A stretch of DNA of 64,000 nucleotides, taken from the NCBI GenBank assembly GCA_029783825.1, contig JAREIK010002415.1:560501-624500 (forward strand), in the 5' to 3' direction. Position 1 is the stretch's first letter. Every line of letters starts with the position of its first letter. Positions 12,738 through 27,260 of this stretch are shown piece after piece. Origin of the DNA: Sapria himalayana. Its lineage: Eukaryota > Streptophyta > Magnoliopsida > Malpighiales > Rafflesiaceae. A program made the translations under genes and the position numbers. Below the pieces are notes generated by a model. It had not been told where the DNA came from, searched no databases, and was given only the letters and a program-made list of their open reading frames with translations.

Positions 12738-15700
12738 CTAACAACAAATAAACCAAATGTGGCACAAAATTACAAAAAATAGGAAAAAAATTTGTGTTGG
12801 TACTAATAATATATTTTTCCTTGCTCAAAATTCGACTAACCTGCTGAACTCAGTGACTTTGGAATATTCTCCAAAGCTTTTGCAGTTGCAATAAAGGCAA
12901 TGGGACCAATGCAACATGAATTTTTCCTATAATCCTGGCAGGCTCAAAAATAATAAGATGAGTATTGCATAACCAAAGATGAAAAACAATAAAAAAAAAA
13001 CTGAAAGACAATTAAATTAAAAATATCAGGAACAAAAATTAAGGATATGAAACAAATCTTTTCCAAAAGCAATTCAAAGTGTTAATATTTTTTATTCTTC
13101 TTTCTTTTATGTACAATTACCAATTTGATGGGAGAACGTGCAGGCTACCCCAAGCCTTTTTTTTCTATTTGAGGTTTTAAGTTCTCTTGTTTTGATTAGA
13201 GAGTTTATTATTATTATTGTATGATTTTTAGTGGATTGTTTTATCATAGTATCATAGAAAAGGTTGAGCAAACCCTAGAAAAGGTTGCATACAGAAAGCA
13301 TCGGCACAACAATACGCAGATGTTGAGGGAGAAATGGTACCAGCCTATTGTTAACATCAATAATGTACAGTGTGTCTAACCATGATGCATACTATATCAG
13401 CATAGTGCATTGTGTGCTCAGAGTGAGATAATGTTATTTTAGTCTTGACACGTGTGTTCAGGAAGTGGTCATGGTGTATAGTGAGCAAGGATGTGGTATC
13501 CAATGAATAGAAAGGTGGTGTTCAGCCAAAAGAAAAGTGGTGTGCAGTGTACAAAAAAGGCATGGCAGTATGTGCAGTAAAATAATGAGTAAGCTACTAA
13601 AGTTCAGCTATAATTTTGAGTCAGTGAAAACACAAATGAGCCTCCAAGTAATGAGACATGTTTACCGATTGATTCGAGAATATTAATTATCACATGACAA
13701 TCCATTGAGTGTTCCTAACCGACTTGTGTTAGTGTACCATACAAATTAATAAAAAATATAAAAAATATCATGATCGACAATGCTTTAGAATAGATACTTG
13801 ATATTTTCAATATTTATTATATTAATCATAAGATCATAGATCAAACATCTTGTGTTAGTACATTACCACAAAATAGGATAACAAAAAAGAAGAATACATC
13901 TTTAATTAAAATTATTATAATGCTTATATATGATAAAAGTGTTCCTAAACAACTTATCAAAAATATAATTTTAATCATAAATTATCTCATCAATCAAATA
14001 TCTTCTTGTATTGTTTCTCATCATATATTTTTTTATATTTTATACTCTACAAAAAAATTATTTAGTTTATCATTCATAATTTATGAGACCTTTTATTATG
14101 TTAGTAATTTTTTCTCAAGATATAACAAAATAATATCTATGATAATAAATTATATATTTTTAAATTATGCAAGTACCTAAAAAAGATACAAATATTATTT
14201 AGTTTAAACTGATAGAATATTAATTAATATTAATATTTCTTTTTAATTGAACTCATTTTTAATTGGTCTGGATATGAAAAAGAATCAAGAGATACATCTG
14301 GATCTCTTACTTTTTATTACTTCTCCAAAATTTCATGTGAGCCTCTAATTAAAAGAGAACATCACCCCTTAGGTATTTATAAACTTGTTAATTCATATTA
14401 TGATGAATCTCTTATCAAGTCATCATATGTATCAACAAATATGCAACAAATTGATTCTATAGAAGATGAAGTTGCTTAAAAAGTTAATCTCACTTAAGTT
14501 TAGTCAACCTTGTAGCTCTTGAGTCAATTCTAATCCCAACTCAAAATAAGTTGAGAGCAATGTGCTTTAATCACCTATGACTTCGAATTTATTCCAAGAT
14601 AAATAAGCATATGTAGTTTGTTCAGAAAAATTAATTTTCCTAAGAATCAAATGATCTTACAATCGACTCTTTTAATCATAATCTTATGATTGTTATATAG
14701 AAGAAACAAAGAAATTATATTTTATATCATATCTCACAAGTATTGTCATATTCATATCTTCTTATTTTATTAGCCTCTTTTATTTTTTCTCTTCATTATA
14801 CTAAAATCCTCAAATCTTTTATTGAGATATTATCTTATTTAGAATGACATCATGCCATGATGAAAAAGATATATATTTCATTCTAATAAATACATCAACT
14901 TTCAAAAAATTCTCTTTTTTATTGCAATTAAATAATCACTATCAAGACAAGTCTAGAGAAAAAAAGATAAATCACCCAAAAACATAACTTATTATATGTG
15001 AGTTTACTCATACATTTGGATTGTATTATCAAGAAATATTCTCTAATAGAATATGATTTCAGTGAACATACACCACTAGCAATCTCTCACGAATAGATAA
15101 TATGATAGTTAAACCTAAAAAATATGTTCTTCAATGTGACATTATAAATATGATGTATTTGGAATAGGCATCTGACTTTTGAGTTGTAACCAATGTTTAA
15201 AAAGAAATCAAAGCTAATACCTCACAAAACATTCACACAGAAACTTTATCAACTAAAGCAAGTATAGAACACTTATTAAAGAAATATGGATGCCAAAAAT
15301 ATATAGTCAAGAACTCTATCTAATTTATCTTTACTAATTTTTGTAGAAGTATCCTAATTAAGTTACAATTTCCCAGGCATCTTATTTGTATTTATATATG
15401 AATTTATATTTCATTTAATAATTGATGATATCATTATTATATTTTTATCTCTAAGAATGTATGCATAGCATTAAAGCCAGGGCAATGACCTAGTCTCATT
15501 GCACAAACATAGCCCCCACATTTGGCCACCACAATCACCCTTCCTCCAATTAGAGGTATCAAATGGGTCGTGTCGGGCCGGGCCGGCACTGTTTTAGGTT
15601 GCCCAACCGGGCTACCGTGCTGGGCCAAGTACAACACAGTTACTGTACCGTGCCTGGCCCAGCATGATTTTGTGGAGGTCAAGCCTGGCACAAGCCCGCA

Positions 15701-18700
15701 GCACGAAATCCGCCAGGTTCGGCCCGGTTCAGGTCGGGCCAAAACCCTAATTTTAAAAAAATTTGGATTTCGATGACGCGCTGCCGTGCATCTTCGCCCT
15801 TTTGGGGCTCAGCGACCTCGCCCATCGGGCGTCGGCTCATTATAACCATGTTAGGTGCTTGGTCACGTGTGCCATGCAGACGCGTTAGACGTGTCATGTC
15901 ATGTCATGCACGGCACACGGGCCGAAAACATTGGCCCGGCACAGCATGACTCGTGCAGTAGGTGTGCCCGGCAGGGGCCGGGGCATGGCACTGTAGCATG
16001 CATTTTCGTGCCTCATACCTCGTGCCGGTCCGGGCCGCCATGGCCCATTTGACACTTCTACCTCCAACTTCATCATCGCCTGTGCCAGCTACCCTCATCA
16101 GCAAAGCTTTGACAAGTATAGTTTCTGAAGTTAACCAACAAGTTAGATGTAAAATTTTGTGTACTTTAATATTTTTTGAATTAATGTTGTTATGCACTAT
16201 GCCTTTTTTTTGTTATTTCTTTTTTATTTTCTCTTAATTTACATTATAGAGTGGAGCAATCATATGAGTTGCGCCAATATGAATAACTGATATTTATAGG
16301 GCTTACATTTGTAAATGTTTAGATGATATTATTGAGTTTAATATTGAATTTTATGACTAGAGTTTCTACGGGGTATTAGAGCCAAATCATAGATAAAGGA
16401 AGCAAACTCTAAGTAAACTGGCACACAGACATGCGCCTGTCACATTTCCTCTGTGTGAGACGAACATCGATGCCGGCACACTGGCCTCTACATCGACATG
16501 CACGATGCAAAGTGGGTACAGCAAAGGTACATCATGTGTGTATGTGTAGAGTTGCATGAGAGTGCACAATGTTTGGCCGATGAAGTGTATCAGTGCAGTG
16601 TACACCATGTGTGAGGTGCATCATAGACCAGAGTGTTTGGCCAGTGAATTGATACATGGTGCATCATGTGTGGCAGGTGCAAAAAAACATGAATCGTGGG
16701 TATATTGAAGATTCATCATGGGTGCAGTGATTGTGCAAGTGGGTGCAATATGCTGTGGAGCAAATTAGTGTAGTATGGGTAAATGTGCATAGCAATTTGG
16801 TGTGATTATTTGGTTTGTTCCATGGAGCATCACACATTTATTTACATACAGAAGAAATCCAAATTATAGTAATTAAAATGTAGCCTCTGGCATGGAAATT
16901 ATTACTAATGGGCTAAAGTAATTCGGCCATGTTTCTTTGGTTAGGGGATAAAGGACGATCTAATGAATGAAACTCCAAGCAATGAAACAAAAGAAAAACA
17001 CCTAAAGTGCATTTTGATTGTTAAGTCAGTCTATCAAGATAGAATTAGTATATAATTTTGAATCTTTCCTGACATACAAGAGTCAATGTGATTTAGCAGT
17101 ATTGCTATACTCATCACAAGCAACACAAATATAGAATATGATTTTCTTAGCATCTTATTTTATATGTTACTACTCATTTTACATGATATAAAATATTTAC
17201 TACTCATTTTACATGTTTCACTCAGATTGATAAATAGTACTTGGAGGATTTACAGTTTAGTTTAATGCATCCAAAAGAGTTAGACATATGAAACAACTTC
17301 TTGACATGATATTTCTGTACTCGCTACCAAATAATTTCTTAGTATCTTGCAGCCAGGTTCTAAGTGTCCAGAATTTTTCACCAGACCAAAATTATATCAT
17401 TAGTCAATTTAGTATATATAAGATAGATTAAGATTTACTAAGAGACACATCATTCATCTTATGCTAACATTCAAAAAAGTATTAGTCATAGTAGAAAAAT
17501 ATAAGAGAGCCTCAGTTCAAATGTATTTTCATAAGATTTATCACGCCAAATAGAATTATTTGAAGTTATTTCTAAAGAGAAAAACCAAGAATACTATAGA
17601 CTGTTGAGGACAAATCAACTTTCAAAGTGATCCAGGAGTGCTCACAAAATCTATCAATTGTGACTTTAATGGATTTCTAACTTCAATCTTAACTATAAGG
17701 AGTGATTGAAGAACTTAATCTAACGGTGATTGATAGGGAGAGATGGATCCTAACCTCAGTGTGCACTTTTCAGTATAAGGACTCATCCTATAACGGAATT
17801 GACTAAGTCAGTCAATTCTAGTGCTCGTCAAAATAAATTCTAAATGTATAATCATCTATATTAAAACCCGCTTCTAAGGAGATAGTAGATTGGCCAGCAA
17901 AAAGTAAGTTTCTAATTAAGTTGATAAGTATAGGCTTACAAACGCTTTCTTCATCTCAACAATGGAGCACTAGATGGGATTGAGTAATTTGAGGGACCAA
18001 ATGGGATGAAAAGAAAAGAAAAAAATGAAAAAAAAGATGTACATTACACATAGGTTGTATGATTTATCTTCATTATAAATTAGAAAACTCTGGTTCGAGT
18101 CCGAAAGTGCAATGGTCAAAGTCCGAAAGTGCCAGCAACAAAGATTTTGGATAATTCCTCAGATTTTTATCCAACATTCCCTTCATAGTTGATAATCCGA
18201 CATCAAGTTGGAGCAGCTCTTCATCTTCATTTAATCAGATATTTTTGATCAACGTGAAGAAAGCTTAAAGATCTAGTCTCGTCTCTTTATACTCTTTATA
18301 TTGGATAGTCACTCATACCAAAAGCATTGAATTCTATAACAGCCGTATTTGTGGTAGACTGGCACTTTGAACCTCTTCTGAAAGAAAGTAGGCCAGCCTA
18401 GAGTAAGATAGATAAAAAATCATCCAAAGTGGATTCTAGAATAACAGCTTTGACTCGATTCAGTCTCCTGATTATTTTCTAATTATAAAAAATTCCTAGT
18501 ATGAGTAATGCTCGCATGAAAGTTGCCTAAGATTTCCTTGCTCCTAACTTGCATGTTATCGCTATATTTCCTCATCTTCTATGATTGGCATCTGATTCAC
18601 TAGTCAATAGGGTTATTCAAAGTTTATATTTGTTACTTCTTTTTCTATAGTGATCGATCATTAATACACTTCTTTAGAAAAAAGCTGAGAATGTTCGGAC

Positions 18701-21700
18701 ATAAGTTAATAATATTTTAACTCAGGATAGCTTCAGTTGCAATTTCAAAAAAAAAAATTGAGAAACTTAGGCATTTTCTTAGGATTGATGAGGAACTTTA
18801 TTATAGAGATATTATAATTTCACGAAGAATATATTATTAGGATTGAATGTCTTTGTTTGGCTCTTTTTTTTCAAGCTTGTTATTTCCTTATTTTTTTATT
18901 CTTTTTTATTTTTTTTTATATTTTAGAAGAGTGCGTCCAAATTTTGGGTTGCCCAAATCTATTAGTTTTTTATTTATAAAAGTCACTTTTGAATTATTGT
19001 ATTATTACAACGTGATATTGTATTATTACATTTTCCTAGACAAATTATGTCATATTTTAGCAAAGTCTTTTCATTATATTATGAGTTGATTTCATTAGTT
19101 AATTTTTTGAGTATTGGTCTTAAAATATTAATTTGTAAATCTAAATACTTTTTATTGATATTGTGAATAATTTCCTCACACGTATCCAAAGCAAGTGAGA
19201 CAACTCTCTCAAATTCTATTCTCCATCACATCTAAATAATTCTTATTTCTCTTATTTCTATACAAAGAGAAATATAAAAAAAATAAAAACATACAAATAA
19301 TTATAACATTCTATTAAAAAATAAATTATATTTTATAAACATAATAAAATTATGATTAAAAATTTTAACCCACTACATAAATCTATAAAATTATCATGTC
19401 TATCATCACTTGTGCTCTTATAGGATATGTCTTCCTCCTCTAATAAATTACATACATAGTGATATTCATCTATCAATGAAAGAAAAGTTACAATTTTGTA
19501 GCTAGAAGCTATCCCTTACAAAAGTAGGATTTATGTTTCGTCTTCCACTAACTATATTCTAAAATTTGGTCACCTCTGTCACATCACTTCCAATAACATC
19601 ATCTCATGCTAATCATGAAATTATCTTTTCCACGTACATATGAATCTACATATGTGGAAAAGATTATCTTTTTATTCTTCTTTTCAATGATTTATGAATA
19701 ACTTAATATCATCAATGTATCACATAAAAACAAATTCAATTGTACTATGATGAACATAAATTCTCCACAATGCTTATTTATTATGATGTATTATAATGTA
19801 AATTGGATCCAACAAGCATTAATGTTGTTATTTTCTCCACTTATAAAATGGAAAAGAAAATAAAATCCATAAAAAAATTATTTTGGCTAATATAATACTT
19901 GCAGTACCTTAGATTTTAATATCAATTATATTTTCAGCTATACTTCAATTTCAAATATAATCTAAGATTTTAATCGTGATTTTTCAATAAATTGAAGTTG
20001 AGGCCTCGTATAAAGCTCATCAGTTAATTGTATCATATATATTAATTATAAAGTGAAAAGAAAAAAAAAATAGGCTAGGAAACTTTAAATGCAATTATAT
20101 ATAATTAAACAAATTAAAAAAATAATATTATCACAGTCAAGGATTAAAATATCGGTTTATGGATATATCGGTACTTGAATTTTACAGATATATCGGATAT
20201 ATCGGTACTTGAATTTTACAGATATATCGGATATATCGAAGATATATCGGTATATTTTTATATATGAGCATCAATAAATGATAAATATATCAGTCTTGAT
20301 GGATATATCGACACTTAGAATTTATGGATATTTAGGAGATATATCAGTGGATATATCAGAAATTTTTATCTTTGATCACAGTCTTCCTCATCTTGATAAT
20401 TAATTCTTTTGAAAATAATCCTTAAGTCATCTTCATAATTTTTATTGAGTTTTTATATTGATTATGATTTATGAATCAATTTTATAACTTGTTTTATTTC
20501 TGATTCTTCAAATAAATATTAGGAAAAATTAAAATTAGATACCCGAAACAAAAATATTTATGTTTTGAGACACAAAATATGTGGGAATATGACAATGTTG
20601 AAATATTGGTTAATATAGTTAATAAGTTTAATCCAAATATAACAATCTTTTAACACAAATATTGAGACCCACTAATTTGATGCGCCCATTAAACTTTGAC
20701 AAGGACATTCCTTATAAGAAAGCAACGGCACTTTCTCCAGTAACTCTCTCTCTCTCTCTATATATATATAGAGAGATATATATATATATATTTATTTATT
20801 TATTTATGTCTATATATGTATACATATATATTTATATCTATATAGATATATTTATCCACATATATAAAGATATATAGAGATATCCATGTATAATAATAAT
20901 GAGATTGCTACCCGATCCATATTTACCTACATCTATATATTTATTTTTATATATATATAATAATATTTACCTATATCCATGTTATATGTATTTATATATG
21001 AATATGCAGCATCTATATATATAAAACATATATATACTAATTCTCATAAAATGTATATACACCCCAATTAAGTGTTGGGTCAGATTCCTACCCGATCCAA
21101 CCCACATGATTATTATAAAAAATTCATGTGGGATGATATATCTTTTTCAAAAATATGCGAGAATATGACAATGTTAAAATGTTGGTTAATAAAGTTACTA
21201 AGTTGAATCCAAATATAATAAAATTTTAACACAAATAATGAGACCCAATAATTTGATGCGCCTGTTAAACTTTGACAAGAACGTTCTTTATATAAAAGCG
21301 ACGGCACTTTCTCCAGCAACTCTCTCTATGTCTATATATGAATTTATATAGATATTTACATCTATATAGATATATTAATCTATATATATAAAGATAGAGA
21401 TATTCATAAAAAAACAATATTTACCTATAATTATATATTTATGTATATATAAAATAATATTTAACTAAATCCTAATATTTATGTGTTTATATATAAATAT
21501 GCAGCATCTATATATATAAAACATACATATACTATTTTCCAAAATGTATATACACCCCAAATTAAGTGTTGGGTCGGATTCCTGCCTGATCCAAGGTCCG
21601 ACCCATGGTTCATTTTAATATGGTATATGTAGCAAATAGGCCGGGCACTCTGGCCCATTGCACGGCCTGAGAAAAACCAGGTTTAGCATGACACAGCCCA

Positions 21701-24700
21701 GGAAAACCAAGCACAGCATGATTTTGACCATGCTGGGAACCAACAAGGGCCATGTTGAACCTAGAGGGGCTGCCCATTTGCTGCCAGATCATGCAGCACA
21801 ACACAACCCAAAAGGGTAGCCCCCCCCATGACAGATTAGGCGAAGATCAAAATTTATGCTCGGGTGGTATCGCAGATCAGGCTGAACCAGTGACCAGAAT
21901 TGGAAAATGAGTTTTTAAAAAGCCATAGTCAGGTGGAGTTGGAAAGACCATGTCAGGTGTGGCCATCTCCTACTTAACCTGATCATGGTATATTTACCGA
22001 GCCAAAGCTAGTTGTTAGCCCAAGCCCAGGCTAGCTGTTAGCCTGAGCCCAGGCTAGCATCCCAACATGAACCGTGTTGGTCGTGGCACAGCCCATTCCT
22101 AGTGCCTAGGCATGTCTGGTTGTCTGCACAGCCCATTTTTTACCTCTATAATTTAACATGAGTTTCTTTGTTGACGTAGTTGGGGGAAAGAGGTCTGACC
22201 CATAGTTTTTAAGTGTTGCGATGGAACAGATACGAATCACGCCCATATATATTTTTAATCTAACATGGATTTTTTTGCTGGTGTGGGCGAAAAAAATAAT
22301 TTCAGATTTATATTTTTTAATACATCAAAACATAAATATTTTGTGATTTTGTATAGCTAACCATAAAAAAAATCAGATCACAAAATGTAAATATTTTCGA
22401 TTTAGGATAGACAAACATAATTGTCCCAAAATATTATGTTAACGATTTAGTTAAATGCATGTAAATGCCTGGGTAGCTAGATGTTTTACCTCACATTAAT
22501 AATCCTTATCAAAAAAAACTCTGATTGGATACTTTTTGATTCCACTAAATGCCCACAATGTAGCCTCCTTTATCATATTCATAGCTTCATATGAGTTTCC
22601 AAATATAGTTTTTTTTTCTCCATCAACAAAGAGAAAGAACACAAACTATGAAAGTGAGCACCTCTAAGCAAGAAAAAATTATATTATAGAACAAAGACAT
22701 AAAACTAATATTCACTAGACTTATCTCTTTTAATAGTTTTGCCAAAGGATTACCTAATTCGAACCAACAAAAATATAAACATTTTTCTTAAGTTTTTTTT
22801 TTCTCATGCAACAAAATCAACAGAGAAAAACAACAGCAAATCATGTCTTTATAGATAAAACAACTCTATTTTCCCAATAAATTATTTCATCATGTTGAGA
22901 AGTCACGAGTGATTATATATATGGTCTTTGGGTGAAATAGTCATATTGATGTTAAGAAACCACATAACACCCATTGTATAAAGCCAATACAATGTTCGAT
23001 GTGAAATCTTTAAAATTACTTTTGCTTGTTTCATTTCCAACATGCTTCATTTGTGATGAACATATGATTTAGAAGTTTTGAGTGTATTAAAAAAACTATG
23101 TATTTTAAAAAACAATAATATATGTATCATCACATATCATGAATAATGACTTGGGTAACAATATTCTCTCTAATTTATTCCATATGTTTTTCAATCAACT
23201 AAAATATCTAATTTGAAATTATTCACAAAACATTTCTAAAATGAAGGTGATGGCGATAGTGATGATGACATAAATGGTGACAAGGGGAAGGCAAAGGAAA
23301 AACCAAAGATGAAGATGGAGGCAGTTGTAAGAACAATAGTAAAGATGATGCTAAAGGAGACAAGAATTTGAAATAGTGCCAGTGTTAAACAGTTGGTTCT
23401 AGTATCAAGTGAAAATAAGTCGTGCATAAAATGTTTTTTTTTTCTCATGTTCATCACAGAGCATGGACCACAAGTTACACATACAAATGTGGTTGAAGCA
23501 TCTTACATTGATACAGTGCACTACTTTACCTAATAATACCCGGTACATATGCATAACATGTGTAAAGTACAACCAATATAACTAATTGTTGTCATGAGAG
23601 ACTAATTGGATCACTTGATCGCTCTATCATCAACATCAATAGACTCAGCAACATGAATATAACAATGAAACAGCCTAAAATATGCACTTCAATCCTGCAC
23701 AACTAAGGAAAAGAGATGGAAAAAAACCAGTCATTACCGCATACTCGTCAATAATGTCAGTAAGAAATTTTGAGATCAGTAAAACAGAGGTCAGACTTTG
23801 AGATCCTTTTGACTCTGAAGAGGATGAAACGATGCTATCCAGATCATCCAGAACGATAAGAGAAGGTGCATGATCCAGGGCTTCTGATATACAAGTAGAA
23901 AGCTCTTGTTTCATGGAGGAGACCTTATTTGCAGAAAGTCCAGAGCAGCTGACATATACACTGCACCCACAGGCCAGAATTTATAGATTCCTCATTCATA
24001 ATGAACACTTGTACTTGGTTTATTGAACAACAAGGTGTTGCAATGAAACTTTATTGAATTTTCAAAAAAAAAAAAGAAAAACAATTATATGATAAACAAA
24101 AGTCTCACGTATGAGCTAAAAGATCTTGGCAGTCTCTGAGGGATTTGGCAATGCCTCTGGCCAAAAGGGTCTTCCCTGAACCCTATCACAAGGAACACAT
24201 GATCAACGCAGGAAAAAAAAACCTTATGGGGCAAAGACTACTTGGTTATCCTTCCTATCATATTTTTTCTATCTATCATATACATACATGTTCAGATAGT
24301 ATTTTAGTTGAATTCTTAGATTCTTTAGTATAATTGCTTATTGTACACCTTTTAGAAACTAAATTTGTTAGGCTATATATAAATACATCTCGCATATCAT
24401 TTTATATTGTAATTTTTTGGATAATATATTTTTCATTCCTCTAACCAGTATCATATTATGGTATTGAAGATATCCTAAAATTGACCTAATTCCACTGGTT
24501 ACCACTGGAAAAAATGTTCTGCCACCACCAGTTCCACTGCCAGCACTTCCATGGACAGCAGCATTCTGATAATACTTCGCAACATCAGGTGCAATGTCCA
24601 GGCTCTATGACCTCTTGTAATAGATTAGGTAATAAAAATACTATCTCTCCTGACTTAATAAATAAAAAAAGGTTCTGCAGAGTCGGGGTAGGATTTTTTG

Positions 24701-27219
24701 GACGACTTTTAAGCCTCCCACTCCAGCTTTCTCTCCTCCCGCATCTACTCAGACAACGCTTTCTGATCCGCTAATTGTTGCTGCTATGTCAGATCTGATT
24801 CCATCTCGCGAGCCGAGCCCTCCTTCACCTACTATATCTGCATCATCTCCAAGTGTTGGTGTCTTCCTGAAAAATAGCTGTTACTCCTGCTGCAACTCAA
24901 GCTGCTGTTTCACCATCGGCTCCCCCCTGCCCCCTTTCTCTTTATCATAGCAGGACGACATGAAGCGGGTATCAAAATACATATGAGTTCAGGTGAGAAA
25001 TACTATTTTTGTACACCTTTTAAAGATTAAAGTACTTGGAGGCTATTTGAAGGTGTTTTTTACATGAAGGTTTGTATGTTCGATTAAACTCCAAAAAGCT
25101 AGATTTTAAAAAAAAAAGTGACTTTACAAATCACTTCAATTCTATAGATCTTATTGTAGATGCACAGAAAATACTCTTGATAGTACCAATTTAATCTCGA
25201 CTCGAGTTGAGTCAGGCCAGATCAGCTAACTTGATTAATTTTTAGATAGATTTTGCTTTTGGTGCTACTAAGATTTTTAAGCATTTTCTTATAATTGAGA
25301 CAATTAGTGCGGTCACTAAACCCATTGAAGTTGAGCTTGGAACCCAAATTATCAAGCATTATAAGTTGGATTGCTGGTCTATGTACTATGGACCACATTC
25401 ATTAAAGATTAATTTATAAGACAAAAAAGAAAATCAATTTTTTTATCAAAGCCACCTAATATGGATTGATTGAACATAAAAATGAATTTTAACACTTGGC
25501 TATTTGTTCATTTATGGTAGTCAAATTATAAAAATATTTCAAAAATATTTATTTTTTTGTACTAGTGAGGTCATACCATGATATGATAATAAATATCTTG
25601 GTCCAAAAATAATAAATCTCAATTTCAAGACTCTCCAAATACAATATCTCTAAACTTTTAGAATAAAACATACGACTTATTGACATCTCCAAAATCTCAC
25701 ACTAAGTAAGAGACTTGTACTTTGAGCATTACTTTTCATTTATTTTGTGCACCAATTACAAGAAAGAAAAAGATATAGTCATCATAGTATTCATCTAATA
25801 TATTTCATGTTTGCTAGAGTATCACTCAACTTTTGGATTTCTAACACAAAGTCCAAAATATATCCATCCCTAAGTTTTCTAAGGCTAAAAAGATTTTTAA
25901 ATTATTCTAAATTATGACCAACTTAGATATGATCACTAGAAAGAAAATAGTTGGTGTATATTCTTTAAATGGATGCTCTTGGAAGTAAATATTCAATTTT
26001 AAGAAATAAGTTTCTTACAATAACAACACGTTAGAGAATAATTTACCGAGTGTGGTTTCTTCCGAATGTGGGAAGGTGTGACATATCAAAGATACTTTTT
26101 CTAGATGTTGTATTGGTCATGCAAAAACATGTCCAACCTATCTAGAGGGTCATCACAAAGTTTTTCCATTGATGCACTTACAATACCTAGAAAAGAGTAC
26201 TTCAGACATCTTTCTAGATGTTGTATACACATCCAAATACACAAATAATACATTCCTTTCATATGTTGCTATTTATTTGGAGTTTCAAGTAGTTTACTCA
26301 AGAGATAATAACAATGTTACTGGAGATCGCTCTCCTTTTTTCACTTTCAGATTCTGTAATCATTGATGTTGTAATCCATGATATTGTTATCCAAGTTAAT
26401 AAATATGCCAACAACAATGTCAAACTACTTAAATGTATATATGATCTTTATATTTCAAAATTCTATCATTGTGTCTTGACAATTGACAGTACTACTAAAA
26501 AATTGAATTATATCTTAATTTTTTTTCCTTTAGACATTACATTACAGGATCAACAAACTTAGAGGATAACTTCAATGAAATTTAAGCATGTAATGATCCT
26601 TTCCACCCTACAAAAACTCACTGAAATTCTAGCTAGTAATGATCCACTTGTGATTATATAGGTGACTCAGTAATGATCCACTTGTGATCCACAGTTCACT
26701 TGGTAATTCTTTGATAATCAAGTTGAAACTCATAGCATAAACTATAAAAGGGAATATTATTATTGATTATGAAGTATGATAGCTAAGAAATCATGTTAGA
26801 GCGTTCAATATGAAATGTCATGCGAGCATTTGTGCCTTTGTGGTGGTAGATATTTTCAATTAGTGCATAATAATACATGGGGGTTAGATTTGACAATTTG
26901 GGTTGTCCGGCACAGCTTTTCAATACACAATGCATGAATATCTCATGTATCAATTATTACAAGATTGCTTCAGCAGTTCAACGATAACAAGAATTTTTGT
27001 AATCCAGAAATAAAATTTAAACTTTAGCATGACATTATTTTCAATCTGGTCTTCCACGAGAAACTAAAGCATTATGAGAAGAATTATTACTTCATCATGA
27101 AGAACATGCAGGATGATTAATTTCTGCTGCTTATATTCATACCAAAAACCAACATGTTAACATATTTACATAGACACTAAAAAAATCTTAAATTATTTCT
27201 CTTCCAAGTTTAGTGTACA

Positions 27220-27260
<41 letters not shown>

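Larger units (their letters stand above)
12935..23737 (-). other. PEX1 intron (10.8 kb) between exons E and F
   Basis: Holds two LTR-element leader copies (13.2 and 16.3 kb), repeat R (14.2-15.0 kb), hAT elements (15.55, 20.14, 21.62 kb) and a 0.5-kb tandem duplication (20.6-21.6 kb). The stretches 16860-20130 and 22150-23730 show no element I can name. A weak hairpin around ATCTTTTCCAC lies at 19622-19665. Confidence 0.8.

Noticed and set aside
15437..16237. Cluster of short open frames on both strands
   Set aside because: They lie in a GC-rich hAT MITE where stops are rare. Frames overlap on both strands and show no protein similarity.
18090..18105. GGTTCGAGTCC, an exact RNA polymerase III B box
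   Set aside because: No A box at the right distance and no tRNA cloverleaf or SINE tail could be found.
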